Notes under the pieces: generated by a model
The model's input: only the letters and a program-made list of their open reading frames with translations
What the model was told of the DNA's origin: nothing
Database searches by the model: none
Position numbers and translations under genes: made by a program
In this document: positions 53,586 to 62,728 of the stretch, piece after piece
Layout: each line of letters opens with the position of its first letter
Position numbering within the stretch: the first letter of the stretch is position 1
Assembly: GCA_903907995.1 (NCBI GenBank)
Contig: CAIVQH010000016.1
Span: 80,813 to 144,812 of the forward strand
From: an uncultured Verrucomicrobiota bacterium
GTDB lineage: Bacteria > Verrucomicrobiota > Verrucomicrobiia > Limisphaerales > UBA9464
Reading direction: 5' to 3'
Length of the DNA stretch: 64,000 bases

Positions 53586-55961
53586 ATGAATGATTTGCGT
53601 TTCGCCCTGCGTCAGTTGCTGAAGAACCCTGGCTTCACCACCGTGGCCGTGCTCACCCTGGCCCTCGGCATCGGGGCGAATACCGCCATCTTCAGCGTGA
53701 TCAATGCGGTGCTGCTGCGACCGCTGCCCTTCGGGGAGGCGGGACAGCTGGTACGCATTTACGAGAGCCGCCCGCAGGCCAACCTGGTGCAAGGCCCGAT
53801 TTCTCCGCCGACCTTCCAAGACTGGCGGTCGCAGGCCACCGTCTTCGAGGGCATTGCGGCCTTTCATGGTGCGGCCCCCTTCAATCTCCTGGGCGGGGGT
53901 GATCCGGAACGGCTGAGGGCGGTTCACGCCTCGGGCAATTTCTTCTCCGTGCTGCGTGTGAAGCCGCTGCTGGGGCGGACTTTCTCGCCGGAGAACGAGC
54001 GCGACGACCGGGTGGTGGTGCTGAGCGAAGGCATATGGCGCCGTCGTTTTGGCGGAAGTCCCGAGATCGTCGGTCAGACCATCAACCTGGACAAATTCAG
54101 CTACACCGTGCTCGGGGTAATGCCGGCCAGCTTCAAGTTTCCCGAGCAGCCGGATCTCTGGGTGCCCCTGACTTTTGCGAAGGACGAGGAGGGTAACCGC
54201 GGCTCACGTTTTCTCCGGGCGGTGGCCCGGCTCAAGCCTGGCATTTCGATCCAGCAGGCGACCGCCGAAATGGACACGATTTCCCGCCGCCTGAGCTCGC
54301 AGTACGGCGAAAACGAGGGGTGGGGCACCTATCTGCTCGGAATGCGCGAGGAGATTGTCGGGAACATTCGGCCGGCGCTGCTGGTGCTGTTCGGTGCGGT
54401 CGGGCTGGTACTGCTCATCGCCTGCGCCAACGTGGCGAACCTGTTCCTGGCCCGGGCGGCGGCGCGGCAGCGGGAGATCGCCATCCGGGCGGCCTTGGGC
54501 GCAGGACGCGGGCACATCGTGCGCCAGCTGCTCCGCGAAAGCCTGCTGCTGTCCTGTGCCGGCGGCCTGCTGGGGCTGCTGCTGGCGATCTGGGGCATCA
54601 GCCTGCTGGGGAACCTCGTGCCGGCCGATCTGCCCGGCGTGCGTGAAATCGGCCCGGATGTGCGGGTGCTGGGCTTTACCCTGTTGGTCTCGTTGCTGAC
54701 CGGTACGCTGTTTGGCCTGTTGCCCGTGCGGCAGCTGTCGCGGGTCGATCTGAACGGAACCCTCAAGGAGGGGCGCAGTTCGACCGGTCATTCCCATCGG
54801 CTGCACGGCCTGCTGGTGGTCTCGGAAGTGGCGCTCGCACTGATGCTGCTGGCCGGGGCCGGGCTGCTGTTGAAGAGCTTCTTCCACCTCAAGGCGACCA
54901 ACCCCGGATTCCTGCCAGGCAATGTGCTGACGATGCAGCTTTCGCTGCCGGAATCGAAATACCCGCAGGGGTATCAGCAGGCCGCATTCTTCGACGAGGT
55001 GGTCCGAAAGGTCGAGGCGCTGCCGGGGGTGGAAAGCGCCGGGGTATCCCCGACCTTGCCGCTCAATGGCGGGCTCAATTCGTATGGCTTCGGCATCGAA
55101 GGGCGGGAGACGCGAAAAGAAGAGAACCTTTCGGCCGAACACGATTCCGTGACACCGAATTACTTCCGTGCCCTCGGAATCCGCCTGCGGCAAGGCCGGC
55201 TCTTTAACGGAGGGGACGGGGCCGATTCACCGCCGGTGGTCATCATCAACGAGACTGCGGCGCGCCGGTTCTTCCCGAACGAAAATCCGCTCGACCACCG
55301 GGTGACCATCGCCGGACCGCAACCGGGCGAAATCATCGGTGTGGTGGAGGATGTGAAGCAGTACGAGCTCACCCGGGAATCACCCCCGCACATGTATTCG
55401 CCGCAGATGCAGAAGCCCTCGTCGGGCATGACCCTCTTCGTGCGGGCGACGGGTAAGCCGATGAGCCTGGTCCCGGCGGTGCGGTCGGCGGTTCTGGCCG
55501 TGGACAAGGATCAGCCCGTTTCGGAAATCCAGACCATGGATCAAGTTTTGGCGGCCTCACTGGCTCAACGTCGTTTCACGATGCTGCTGGTCGGCCTGTT
55601 TAGCGCCACGGCGCTATTGCTTTCGGCGGTAGGGATTTATGGGGTGATGGCTTACACGGTCACGCGCCGTACCGGCGAAATTGGCATCCGCATGGCCCTG
55701 GGTGCGCAGCGCACGGATATTCTGGGCCTGGGGCTCCGGCAGGGCGGCCGCCTGATCGCGTTCGGGGTGGCGGCTGGTCTGCTGGGGGCGCTGCTGCTGA
55801 CGCGGTTTCTGGCTTCGCTGCTCTTTGGCGTGAGCGCGCAGGATCCGGCCACGTTTGCCGCCATTGCCGTCCTGCTGGCCGGTGTCGCCCTGCTGGCGTG
55901 CTGGTTGCCCGCGCGGCGGGCGGCGCGGGTGGACCCGATGGTGGCGCTTCGCGCGGAGTAA
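53586..55961 (+). CDS. MacB/ADOP-type FtsX permease, intact
   Basis: [55 protein letters not shown]...[17 protein letters not shown]. Confidence 0.95.
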   Translation: MNDLRFALRQLLKNPGFTTVAVLTLALGIGANTAIFSVINAVLLRPLPFGEAGQLVRIYESRPQANLVQGPISPPTFQDWRSQATVFEGIAAFHGAAPFNLLGGGDPERLRAVHASGNFFSVLRVKPLLGRTFSPENERDDRVVVLSEGIWRRRFGGSPEIVGQTINLDKFSYTVLGVMPASFKFPEQPDLWVPLTFAKDEEGNRGSRFLRAVARLKPGISIQQATAEMDTISRRLSSQYGENEGWGTYLLGMREEIVGNIRPALLVLFGAVGLVLLIACANVANLFLARAAARQREIAIRAALGAGRGHIVRQLLRESLLLSCAGGLLGLLLAIWGISLLGNLVPADLPGVREIGPDVRVLGFTLLVSLLTGTLFGLLPVRQLSRVDLNGTLKEGRSSTGHSHRLHGLLVVSEVALALMLLAGAGLLLKSFFHLKATNPGFLPGNVLTMQLSLPESKYPQGYQQAAFFDEVVRKVEALPGVESAGVSPTLPLNGGLNSYGFGIEGRETRKEENLSAEHDSVTPNYFRALGIRLRQGRLFNGGDGADSPPVVIINETAARRFFPNENPLDHRVTIAGPQPGEIIGVVEDVKQYELTRESPPHMYSPQMQKPSSGMTLFVRATGKPMSLVPAVRSAVLAVDKDQPVSEIQTMDQVLAASLAQRRFTMLLVGLFSATALLLSAVGIYGVMAYTVTRRTGEIGIRMALGAQRTDILGLGLRQGGRLIAFGVAAGLLGALLLTRFLASLLFGVSAQDPATFAAIAVLLAGVALLACWLPARRAARVDPMVALRAE

Positions 55962-55992
55962 CCAGTGATCAGTAATCAGTAATCATTGATGA
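55961..55992. repeat. Heptanucleotide repeat tract
   Basis: ACCAGTGATCAGTAATCAGTAATCATTGATGA. Confidence 0.75.
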
Positions 55993-56138
55993 GCCCCGAC
56001 AACATCCTCTCTGCTCCTGATCTTTTGCCTTTTGCCTTTTAACTTTTTCCTTCTCCACAAACTTCCTGAAACAAATCGCCGGCCCGCCGGTTATATCCCC
56101 TGAGCGCGCGGATTCCGCGTCGTCTGACTGATCATCTT

Positions 56139-57131
56139 ATGAACTATCGCCGCAATGCCCTGATTCTGCTCACCACTGTCGCCGCTGCCGCCGCCCTGAA
56201 CGCGGCCACGGAGGAAAAACTCGCCAAGAACTTCACGGCCGCCTCCGGTGGCAAACTCGTCGTGGACGTGGATTTCGGGGCCATCGAGGTCAGCACCACG
56301 ACCGCGAATGAAGTCAGCATCGATGTTTACCGCAAAGTCGGCCTGAAATCCGAGGAAGCGGAGAAGAAGTTCCTCGCTGAGCGTCCGGTCACCATCCAGC
56401 AGGAGGGCGACACCGTGACAGTGCGTTCCCGCAAGGCGGGCAAGAGCGGCTGGAACTGGGGCTGGGGCAGCCAGAAGCTGGAGGGCAAATACATCGTGCA
56501 CGTCCCGGCGAAATTCAACGTCAAGCTCAACACCAGCGGCGGCCACATCATGGTCAGTGACCTCACGGGCGAGGTTAAGGCCGACACCAGCGGCGGGTCG
56601 CTCAAGTTTGCCCGCATTCACGGCCCGATCAACGGTGACACTTCCGGCGGCAGCATCCATCTGACGGATTGCGACGGCACGCTCAAGGTGGACACCAGCG
56701 GTGGGGGCATTGAATTCACGGGCGGTTCGGGCTCGTTGCACGCTGACACGTCCGGCGGCGGCATCACGGTGAAAAACTTCGCCGGACCCGCCCACCTCGA
56801 CACCTCGGGCGGCGGCATCAAGGTGGATAATGTTGCGGGAGCGGTGGACGCCTCCACCTCGGGGGGCTCGATTTCCGCCCGTTTTTCCGCCCCGCTGGCC
56901 GGGGCGGTGAAGCTGGACACCTCGGGCGGCGGCATCACGGTGGCAGTGCCGGCCACTGCCGCTTTCGATCTGGCTGCCGACACCTCAGGAGGCAGCGTGT
57001 CCTGCGATCTGCCGATTACCATCGTTGGCAAGAAGGAGCGTGACCACCTCAAGGGCGTGGTGAACGGCGGCGGCGTCAAAGTCGCGCTCGATACCAGCGC
57101 CGGCAGCATTCACGTTGTCAAGCTGGACTGA
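56139..57131 (+). CDS. DUF4097-like secreted repeat protein
   Basis: Signal-like N-terminus; repeated TSGG motifs (LNTSGGHI, ADTSGGSL, GDTSGGSI, VDTSGGGI, ADTSGGGI, LDTSGGGI, ASTSGGSI, LDTSGGGI, ADTSGGSV). Confidence 0.85.
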   Translation: MNYRRNALILLTTVAAAAALNAATEEKLAKNFTAASGGKLVVDVDFGAIEVSTTTANEVSIDVYRKVGLKSEEAEKKFLAERPVTIQQEGDTVTVRSRKAGKSGWNWGWGSQKLEGKYIVHVPAKFNVKLNTSGGHIMVSDLTGEVKADTSGGSLKFARIHGPINGDTSGGSIHLTDCDGTLKVDTSGGGIEFTGGSGSLHADTSGGGITVKNFAGPAHLDTSGGGIKVDNVAGAVDASTSGGSISARFSAPLAGAVKLDTSGGGITVAVPATAAFDLAADTSGGSVSCDLPITIVGKKERDHLKGVVNGGGVKVALDTSAGSIHVVKLD

Positions 57132-57204
57132 CCCGCTGGGGCTTCCGTTCCCGCAGGGGGCGGAGGCTTGATCCGGTGGTTATGACGCTCCAGAATTGTA
57201 GGGT

Positions 57205-57900
57205 ATGGAGCGCATACCAACCATTGCCCTGGTGGGCGATCACGACGAACGAATCGCCGCCCACGTGGCCATTCCGCTGGCCCTCGAAGCCTCGCGAATG
57301 GCTGTTGGAGCCCAGGTCGAATGGAGTTGGCTGGGCTCGGACGCGGTGACGGCCTCCGCTTTGGCCCGGTTCGACGGTTTTTGGCTCACGCCCGGAAGCC
57401 CGTACCGCTCAATGGACGGGGTTTTGGCGGTGGCCCGGTATGCGCGGGAGCAGGGGATCCCGTTGCTGGGCAGTTGTGGGGGCTTTCAACACGCGCTGCT
57501 CGAATTTGCGCGCAACGTCGCCGGCCTGGGGGAAGCGGATCATGCGGAGACCAATGCGCGGGCAAGTGTACCGGTCATTGCGCCGCTGAACTGTGCCTTG
57601 GTGGAAGTGACGGATCAGGTACGGTTCGTGCCGGACAGCCGGTTGGCGGCGGCCTACAAAACAGTTGTAACCGAAGAGCGCTACCACTGTCGCTTTGGAT
57701 TGAACGAAACCTACCGTTCGGCACTCGAAGAGGCCGGACTTTGGTTCACGGCCTTTGACGGGAGCGGTGCGGTTCGCGGCGGAGAACTGCGCGGGCACCC
57801 CTTCTTTGTGGGGACGCTGTTCCAATCCGAGCGGCGGGCCCTGCGCGGTGAACCAGTTCCCTTGGCCAAGGCGTTCGTGTCTGCGGTCGCAATAAAATAG
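57205..57900 (+). CDS. CTP synthase C-terminal-related class I glutamine amidotransferase-like protein
   Basis: IALVGDHDERIAAHVAIPLALEAS; FWLTPGSPYRSMDGVLAVARYAREQGIPLLGSCGGFQHALLEFARNV; HPFFVGTLFQSERRAL. Confidence 0.82.
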   Translation: MERIPTIALVGDHDERIAAHVAIPLALEASRMAVGAQVEWSWLGSDAVTASALARFDGFWLTPGSPYRSMDGVLAVARYAREQGIPLLGSCGGFQHALLEFARNVAGLGEADHAETNARASVPVIAPLNCALVEVTDQVRFVPDSRLAAAYKTVVTEERYHCRFGLNETYRSALEEAGLWFTAFDGSGAVRGGELRGHPFFVGTLFQSERRALRGEPVPLAKAFVSAVAIK

Positions 57901-58104
57901 TGCGAACCAAATGGTGATCTTTGACGTAGAGACAGTGGACCGGGAGTTTCAATGCGCCGCGTCAGCCGGTCGGGAATAGTGAGGAACCGGTTACGAAATC
58001 CCGAAGTGAGCTTGCAATCAGTGAAAAGACGGAGTCGCTGTCAGTGCTGGCAGCATGGGTATGGCGGCGCGGCGCACTGAAGCCTCCGGTGGCTTGAAAA
58101 ATCT

Positions 58105-58196
58105 GAAGTGGGGTGCCGTAGCGCGGTTGTGATGAGACACGGGCTGGTTGGCTGCCGTGGACATTGCAGTTTGGACCGAGCTACGGCCCCCACTTC
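58105..58196. repeat. ~22-bp inverted-repeat element upstream of xylB
   Basis: Left arm 58105-58126 GAAGTGGGGTGCCGTAGCGCGG; right arm 58176-58196, RC GAAGTGGGGGCCGTAGCTCGG. Confidence 0.75.
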
Positions 58197-58309
58197 TTGC
58201 TTGCATGATGTAACGTGACAGTCACGGACAAGGCAAGCCTGACTAATGGGAGGTATCGGGTATTGCCTATTGTCTGCGCGGGCCGGCTTTTCCACTCTCC
58301 CGGCATCCT

Positions 58310-59842
58310 ATGGCTCAACGCACGCTTCTTCTCGGTATCGATTCAGGCACGCAGTCCACCAAGGCGCTCGTGGTGGACGCCAAGTCCGGCAAGGTCCTCG
58401 GCGCGGGTTCCAGCGCCTATGATCTCATCCCCGGCCTGCCGGCCGGAGCGAAGGAGCAGCATCCCCACACCTGGCGCGAAGCGACCGCCAAGGCAATTCG
58501 GGCGGCACTGAAGGAGGCCAAGGCGGGCGCGGGCGAAGTCGTCGCGATCGGCGTCAGCGGGCAGCAGCATGGCTTTGTGCCGCTCGACAAATCCGGCGAG
58601 GTCATCCGCCCGGCAAAACTCTGGTGCGATACCGCCACGGCGGCCGAATGCGAAGAGATCACCGCCGCGCTCGGCGGACCGAAAGCGACCCTCAAGGCCA
58701 CCGGCAACGCGGTGCTACCCGGCTTCACCGCCGGCAAGATCCTGTGGCTGAAAAAGCATGAGCCGAAAAATTTCGCGAAGCTCGCCACCGTCCTGCTGCC
58801 GCACGACTATCTGAACTTCTGGCTCACCGGCAACGCCTTCATGGAATACGGCGACGCCTCCGGCACCGCGCTGATGGATGTCTGCAAGCGCCGCTGGTGT
58901 GAGGCCGCCGTGAAGGCCATCGACGCCGATCTGCTGGGTAAATTGCCCAAACTTTCCTCCAGCGAAGTGCCCGCCGGCCAGCTCAGCGCGGCGACGGCGA
59001 AGGCGTTGGGCCTCAATCCTGGTGTGCTCGTCAGCGCGGGCGGCGGCGACAACATGATGGGGGCCATCGGCACCGGGAACACACGCGAAGGCGTGGTCAC
59101 GGCCAGCTTTGGCACGAGCGGCACCATCTACGCGTGCGCGGAAAAGCCGGTGGTCGATCCGCGCGGTGAAATCGCGGCGTTCTGCGATTCCACCAACCGC
59201 TGGCTGCCGCTGCTCTGCACAATGAACGTGACGGTTGCCACCGAGATGGTGCGGCGCGATTTCGAGCTCGATCACGCCGCGTTCGAAAAGACGGCGGCGA
59301 AGGCGCCCGCCGGTTCCGACGGCCTGCTGCTGCTGCCGTATCTCGAAGGCGAGCGTACGCCCAATGTGCCCGATGGCACGGGCGTCTTTTTCGGAGTGCG
59401 GCCCAAGACCTTCGCGGCGGCGCATTATGCCCGCGCGACGATGGAAGGCGTCACGCTCGGCATGAACTACGGCCTGCGCCGATTGGCCGAACTCGGCGTG
59501 AAGGCCACGCAGGTCCGCGCCACCGGTGGTGGAGCGAAATCAAAACTTTGGCGGCAGATCATGGCCGACGTCTTCAACGCCGAGGTGGTCACGCTCAAGG
59601 TCAGCGAGGGCGCCGCCTATGGCGCGGCCCTGCAGGCGCTCTGGAGCTGGCGGCTGTCGAAGGGAGAGAAAGTCAGCATTGCCGATATCACCGACCAGTT
59701 CGTGACCTTGAACAAGGCGGAAACCGCCGTGCCGAACGCGAAGGCGGTGGCGACCTACGCCGAGTTGCAGGCGCTGCAGGACGAGCTGAGCCGCTCGCTG
59801 CGCCCAGCCTTCGCGAAGCACCGGGCGTTGGTGAGCCGGTAA
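58310..59842 (+). CDS. xylB: Xylulokinase
   Basis: LLGIDSGTQSTKALVVD, GVSGQQHGFVPLD, GGDNMMGAIGTGNTREGVVTASFGTSGTIYA, RATGGGAKSKLWRQIMADVF. Confidence 0.93.
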   Translation: MAQRTLLLGIDSGTQSTKALVVDAKSGKVLGAGSSAYDLIPGLPAGAKEQHPHTWREATAKAIRAALKEAKAGAGEVVAIGVSGQQHGFVPLDKSGEVIRPAKLWCDTATAAECEEITAALGGPKATLKATGNAVLPGFTAGKILWLKKHEPKNFAKLATVLLPHDYLNFWLTGNAFMEYGDASGTALMDVCKRRWCEAAVKAIDADLLGKLPKLSSSEVPAGQLSAATAKALGLNPGVLVSAGGGDNMMGAIGTGNTREGVVTASFGTSGTIYACAEKPVVDPRGEIAAFCDSTNRWLPLLCTMNVTVATEMVRRDFELDHAAFEKTAAKAPAGSDGLLLLPYLEGERTPNVPDGTGVFFGVRPKTFAAAHYARATMEGVTLGMNYGLRRLAELGVKATQVRATGGGAKSKLWRQIMADVFNAEVVTLKVSEGAAYGAALQALWSWRLSKGEKVSIADITDQFVTLNKAETAVPNAKAVATYAELQALQDELSRSLRPAFAKHRALVSR

Positions 59843-59884
59843 GGCTGTGCTTGTGGCGGCGGGGAAGTCCGATAAGCTACGGCC

Positions 59885-60106
59885 ATGACTGCGACAGTGG
59901 ATGCCATTTACGAGAACGGCCGGTTCCGGCCGACCGGTCCGGTGGCGCTACCGGAGCATACCATGGTGCGCCTCGCCATCGAGGTGCAGCCTGAGGGCAA
60001 GGAACGTCCCCAAGGGCAAGAGCTGGTCAAGCTGCTCCGCGCAACCCGGCCCAAGCTGCCTTTTACTGCCGAGCAGTTTTACGAGATGACCCGGGGTGAG
60101 GAGTGA
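59885..60106 (+). CDS. DUF104/AF2212-like antitoxin
   Basis: MTATVDAIYENGRFRPTGPVALPEHTMVRLAIEV. Confidence 0.8.
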   Translation: MTATVDAIYENGRFRPTGPVALPEHTMVRLAIEVQPEGKERPQGQELVKLLRATRPKLPFTAEQFYEMTRGEE

Positions 60107-60174
60107 TGCCCGTCTTGGTGGACTTCTCAGCACGGTTGTTGGCGACTGCTCAAGCGTGCCACAAAGTCCGCGAG
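60106..60174 (+). pseudogene. Possible remnant of a PIN-type toxin gene
   Basis: TGATG overlap with the antitoxin; MPVLVDFSARLLATAQACHKVRE resembles a PIN start (MPVLVDTS-like), then runs into an inverted repeat with no PIN sequence afterwards. Confidence 0.45.
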
Positions 60175-60298
60175 GTCTTGGACTGCGGTAGTCCTCTACC
60201 GCTTTGGTCGGGGCAACCGTTTAGAATGACTCATCCTTCAGCCCATCGTCGATTCATCCGGCGAGCGAAAGCGGCAGAGGACTGCCGCAGTCCAAGAC
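60175..60298. repeat. Paired-hairpin (REP/BIME-like) inverted-repeat element
   Basis: Left arm 60175-60205 GTCTTGGACTGCGGTAGTCCTCTACCGCTTT; right arm 60268-60298, RC GTCTTGGACTGCGGCAGTCCTCTGCCGCTTT (29/31). Each arm contains a perfect 7-bp hairpin. Confidence 0.88.
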
Positions 60299-60452
60299 GC
60301 TACCGCGACCGCCACAGCGTCCGTCCAGAACACCCACTTCGGAATACATCGACGCAGCAACGATCTGCAGTCAGTACCTCCACAATGAAAAGATGCGCCC
60401 GGGAGAATACCTATTTTCCGACCGTCGCGATCTTTGCTCCGGAGTCCGTCGT

Positions 60453-61523
60453 ATGAATCCAACCGATCCTTTGGCCGGCGTACCAGTGCCGCACAAACGC
60501 CGCGTGCGCTACGCGGGCAAGAACCCACGCCGCTTTGAGGAGAAGTACAAGGAGCACGATCCGGCCCGCTACGCCGGAGATGTGGCCAAGGTGATTGCCA
60601 GCGGCAAGACGCCCGCCGGCTCGCACCGGCCCATCCTAGTAGCAGAAATCCTGGAGACGCTGGCGCTGAAGCCCGGTGCGGTGGTCGTGGATTGCACTTT
60701 GGGCTTCGGCGGACACGCCCAGGAATTGCTCGCGCACATTGTTCCGGGTGGACGCCTCATCGGTCTGGACGTGGACCCCATTGAGCAGCCCAAGACCGTG
60801 GAGCGCCTCCGGGCGGCCGGCTTTGGCGACGACGTCTTTACACCGGTCCGGCGCAACTTTGCCGGACTGCCGCAGGTGCTGGCCGAGCTTGGCCTCGACG
60901 GTGCGGATGCAATCCTGGCCGACCTCGGCGTGTCCTCGATGCAGCTCGATGATCCGGCGCGCGGCTTCACGTTCAAAGATGACGGTCCGTTGGATTTGCG
61001 GCTGAACCCGCAGCGCTCGCCCTCCGCTGCCGAGCTGCTTGCCTCCATCCGGGCCGACAAGCTCGCCACGCTGCTGGCGGAAAACGCCGACGAGCCGCAG
61101 GCCGACGTGCTCGCCCGCGAGCTGGTCGTTGCCCGCAACCTTTCGCCGATCACCCGCACGCGGCAGCTCGCCGAGGTGGTCCGGGAAATTCTCCAGCGCC
61201 TGCGGCTGGCACGCGATCGCGACACCGACAATGCCTGCATCCGCCGCGTGTTCCAGGCCCTGCGCATCGCGGTGAACGATGAGTTCGGCGTGCTCGATAC
61301 GTGGCTGCGCAACCTGCCGGCGTGCCTCCGCTCCGGCGGGCGCGTGGCGGTGCTGACGTTCCATTCGGGCGAAGATCGCCGGGTGAAGAAGGCCTTCCAG
61401 GAAGGCGAACGCAGCGGTGTCTATTCGGCCATTGCCCACGAGGTCATCCGGCCCACGCCCGAAGAGCTGCGCTCCAATTCCCGGAGCGCGCCGGCGAAAC
61501 TCCGTTGGGCGATCCGTGCATGA
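60453..61523 (+). CDS. rsmH: 16S rRNA (cytosine(1402)-N(4))-methyltransferase
   Basis: HRPILVAEILETLALKPGAVVVDCTLGFGGHAQELL; DAILADLGVSSMQLDDPARGFTFKDDGPLDLR; LTFHSGEDRRVKKAF. Confidence 0.95.
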   Translation: MNPTDPLAGVPVPHKRRVRYAGKNPRRFEEKYKEHDPARYAGDVAKVIASGKTPAGSHRPILVAEILETLALKPGAVVVDCTLGFGGHAQELLAHIVPGGRLIGLDVDPIEQPKTVERLRAAGFGDDVFTPVRRNFAGLPQVLAELGLDGADAILADLGVSSMQLDDPARGFTFKDDGPLDLRLNPQRSPSAAELLASIRADKLATLLAENADEPQADVLARELVVARNLSPITRTRQLAEVVREILQRLRLARDRDTDNACIRRVFQALRIAVNDEFGVLDTWLRNLPACLRSGGRVAVLTFHSGEDRRVKKAFQEGERSGVYSAIAHEVIRPTPEELRSNSRSAPAKLRWAIRA

Positions 61524-61633
61524 ATGCGTGGCAAGCAGATGCGTAATGGTCCGTTGCGATCTGCCCCGGCCAAGGCCCTTCCAGTTTCAAGCCTGACCGC
61601 CCGGCCTACCGCGCTTGCGATGACGCACGTGAT

Positions 61634-62035
61634 TTACGGTGAAGATTCAGAACTGGAGGCGATCACCCCCACGGACGGCAGCTTGAAGTGCGGGTTTTCG
61701 ATCAGACCGACCACGTTGCCCCACGGGTCGCGCAGGGTCGCGACCTTGATGCCTTCGCCGACCTCAGTCACCGGCGTGACCGCCACGGCGCCCAGCGCGA
61801 GCAGGTGTTGCTGGGCCGCTTGGATTTCCTCCACGCCCCAGTAACTCGTCGCGCCGCCGACGCCTGTGGCGGTCGGTGCGTTCGGGTCCAGACCCAGTTC
61901 GTAGCCGTCGACGTTGAAGCCGACGTAAAACGGCTGGTCAAAATACGGCGGAAAACCCAGCACGCGCGTCCACCACTCACGGGCGGCAGCGAGATCAGGT
62001 GCGGCGTAGATGACGGTGCGGAGTCCAAGGAACAT
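61634..62035 (-). CDS. VOC family (glyoxalase/bleomycin-resistance fold) protein
   Basis: MFLGLRTVIYAAPDLAAAREWWTRVLGFPPYFDQPFYVGFNVDGYELGLD...LRDPWGNVVGLIENPHFKL. Confidence 0.88.
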   Translation of the reverse strand: MFLGLRTVIYAAPDLAAAREWWTRVLGFPPYFDQPFYVGFNVDGYELGLDPNAPTATGVGGATSYWGVEEIQAAQQHLLALGAVAVTPVTEVGEGIKVATLRDPWGNVVGLIENPHFKLPSVGVIASSSESSP

Positions 62036-62123
62036 AAGGGGAATTGGTTTGGCAGCCGGTTCGAAACGCCACGCCATGGTAGGAGACGCGGTGGCGGGTC
62101 TCAATTCTCTTTGATCCACCGCC

Positions 62124-62684
62124 TCATCCCTTCTTTCTTACCTCGACGGGCATGTGGCTGAGCTTCGCATAGACCTTGCCGCGATGGCGGAGCGGCCACC
62201 AGTCGTAGAGGTAGATTTCGAGTGGCCGCCACATGGCCACCCAGCCACCGATGGTGAGGCTTTCGCGGAACACGTCGGAGAGGGGACCTGCTTTACGCCC
62301 GACCACCAGTTCGCTGAGGGTGAGGCAGACCCCGAGAAACAGCAGGCCGATGATGAGGCTCATGCGGCCATCGGCCATGAGTCGGCGAAATTCCAGCCGG
62401 TTCAACCGGGCGCGGTTGGTGAAGTAGTTGTGGATCGCCTCCTCGACCATGGGCTGCGGCGAGGGACCGGCGGGCAGCACTTCCAGATGCACGATCAGGG
62501 TGACCGGCTCGTGCGCCCGGAATTCAAACGCCCAGCTTTCGATGAACTCCTCCGCGTCGTGATCCAGATCCTTGTCGTGAAACGGCGACGGATCCATCGT
62601 GTTAAAGAGCTGTCCCACGTCCCGCAGGCTGAGCTCGATGCGATGGGGTGCGACGGATACCGGTGTGTCCGATTCAGGCGGCAT
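62124..62684 (-). CDS. Hypothetical membrane protein
   Basis: Likely start MPPESDTPVSVAPHRIELSLRDVGQLFNTMDPSPFHDKDLD; two central hydrophobic segments. Confidence 0.65.
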   Translation of the reverse strand: MPPESDTPVSVAPHRIELSLRDVGQLFNTMDPSPFHDKDLDHDAEEFIESWAFEFRAHEPVTLIVHLEVLPAGPSPQPMVEEAIHNYFTNRARLNRLEFRRLMADGRMSLIIGLLFLGVCLTLSELVVGRKAGPLSDVFRESLTIGGWVAMWRPLEIYLYDWWPLRHRGKVYAKLSHMPVEVRKKG

Positions 62685-62728
62685 GGCTGAACTTTGCCCG
62701 ACGCGGCCGTCGGAAGAAACCGGACAGT

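Noticed and set aside
46854-55992. Heptanucleotide tracts as a CRISPR array
   Set aside because: Units are 7 nt, degenerate, and lack unique ~30-nt spacers; no cas genes nearby.
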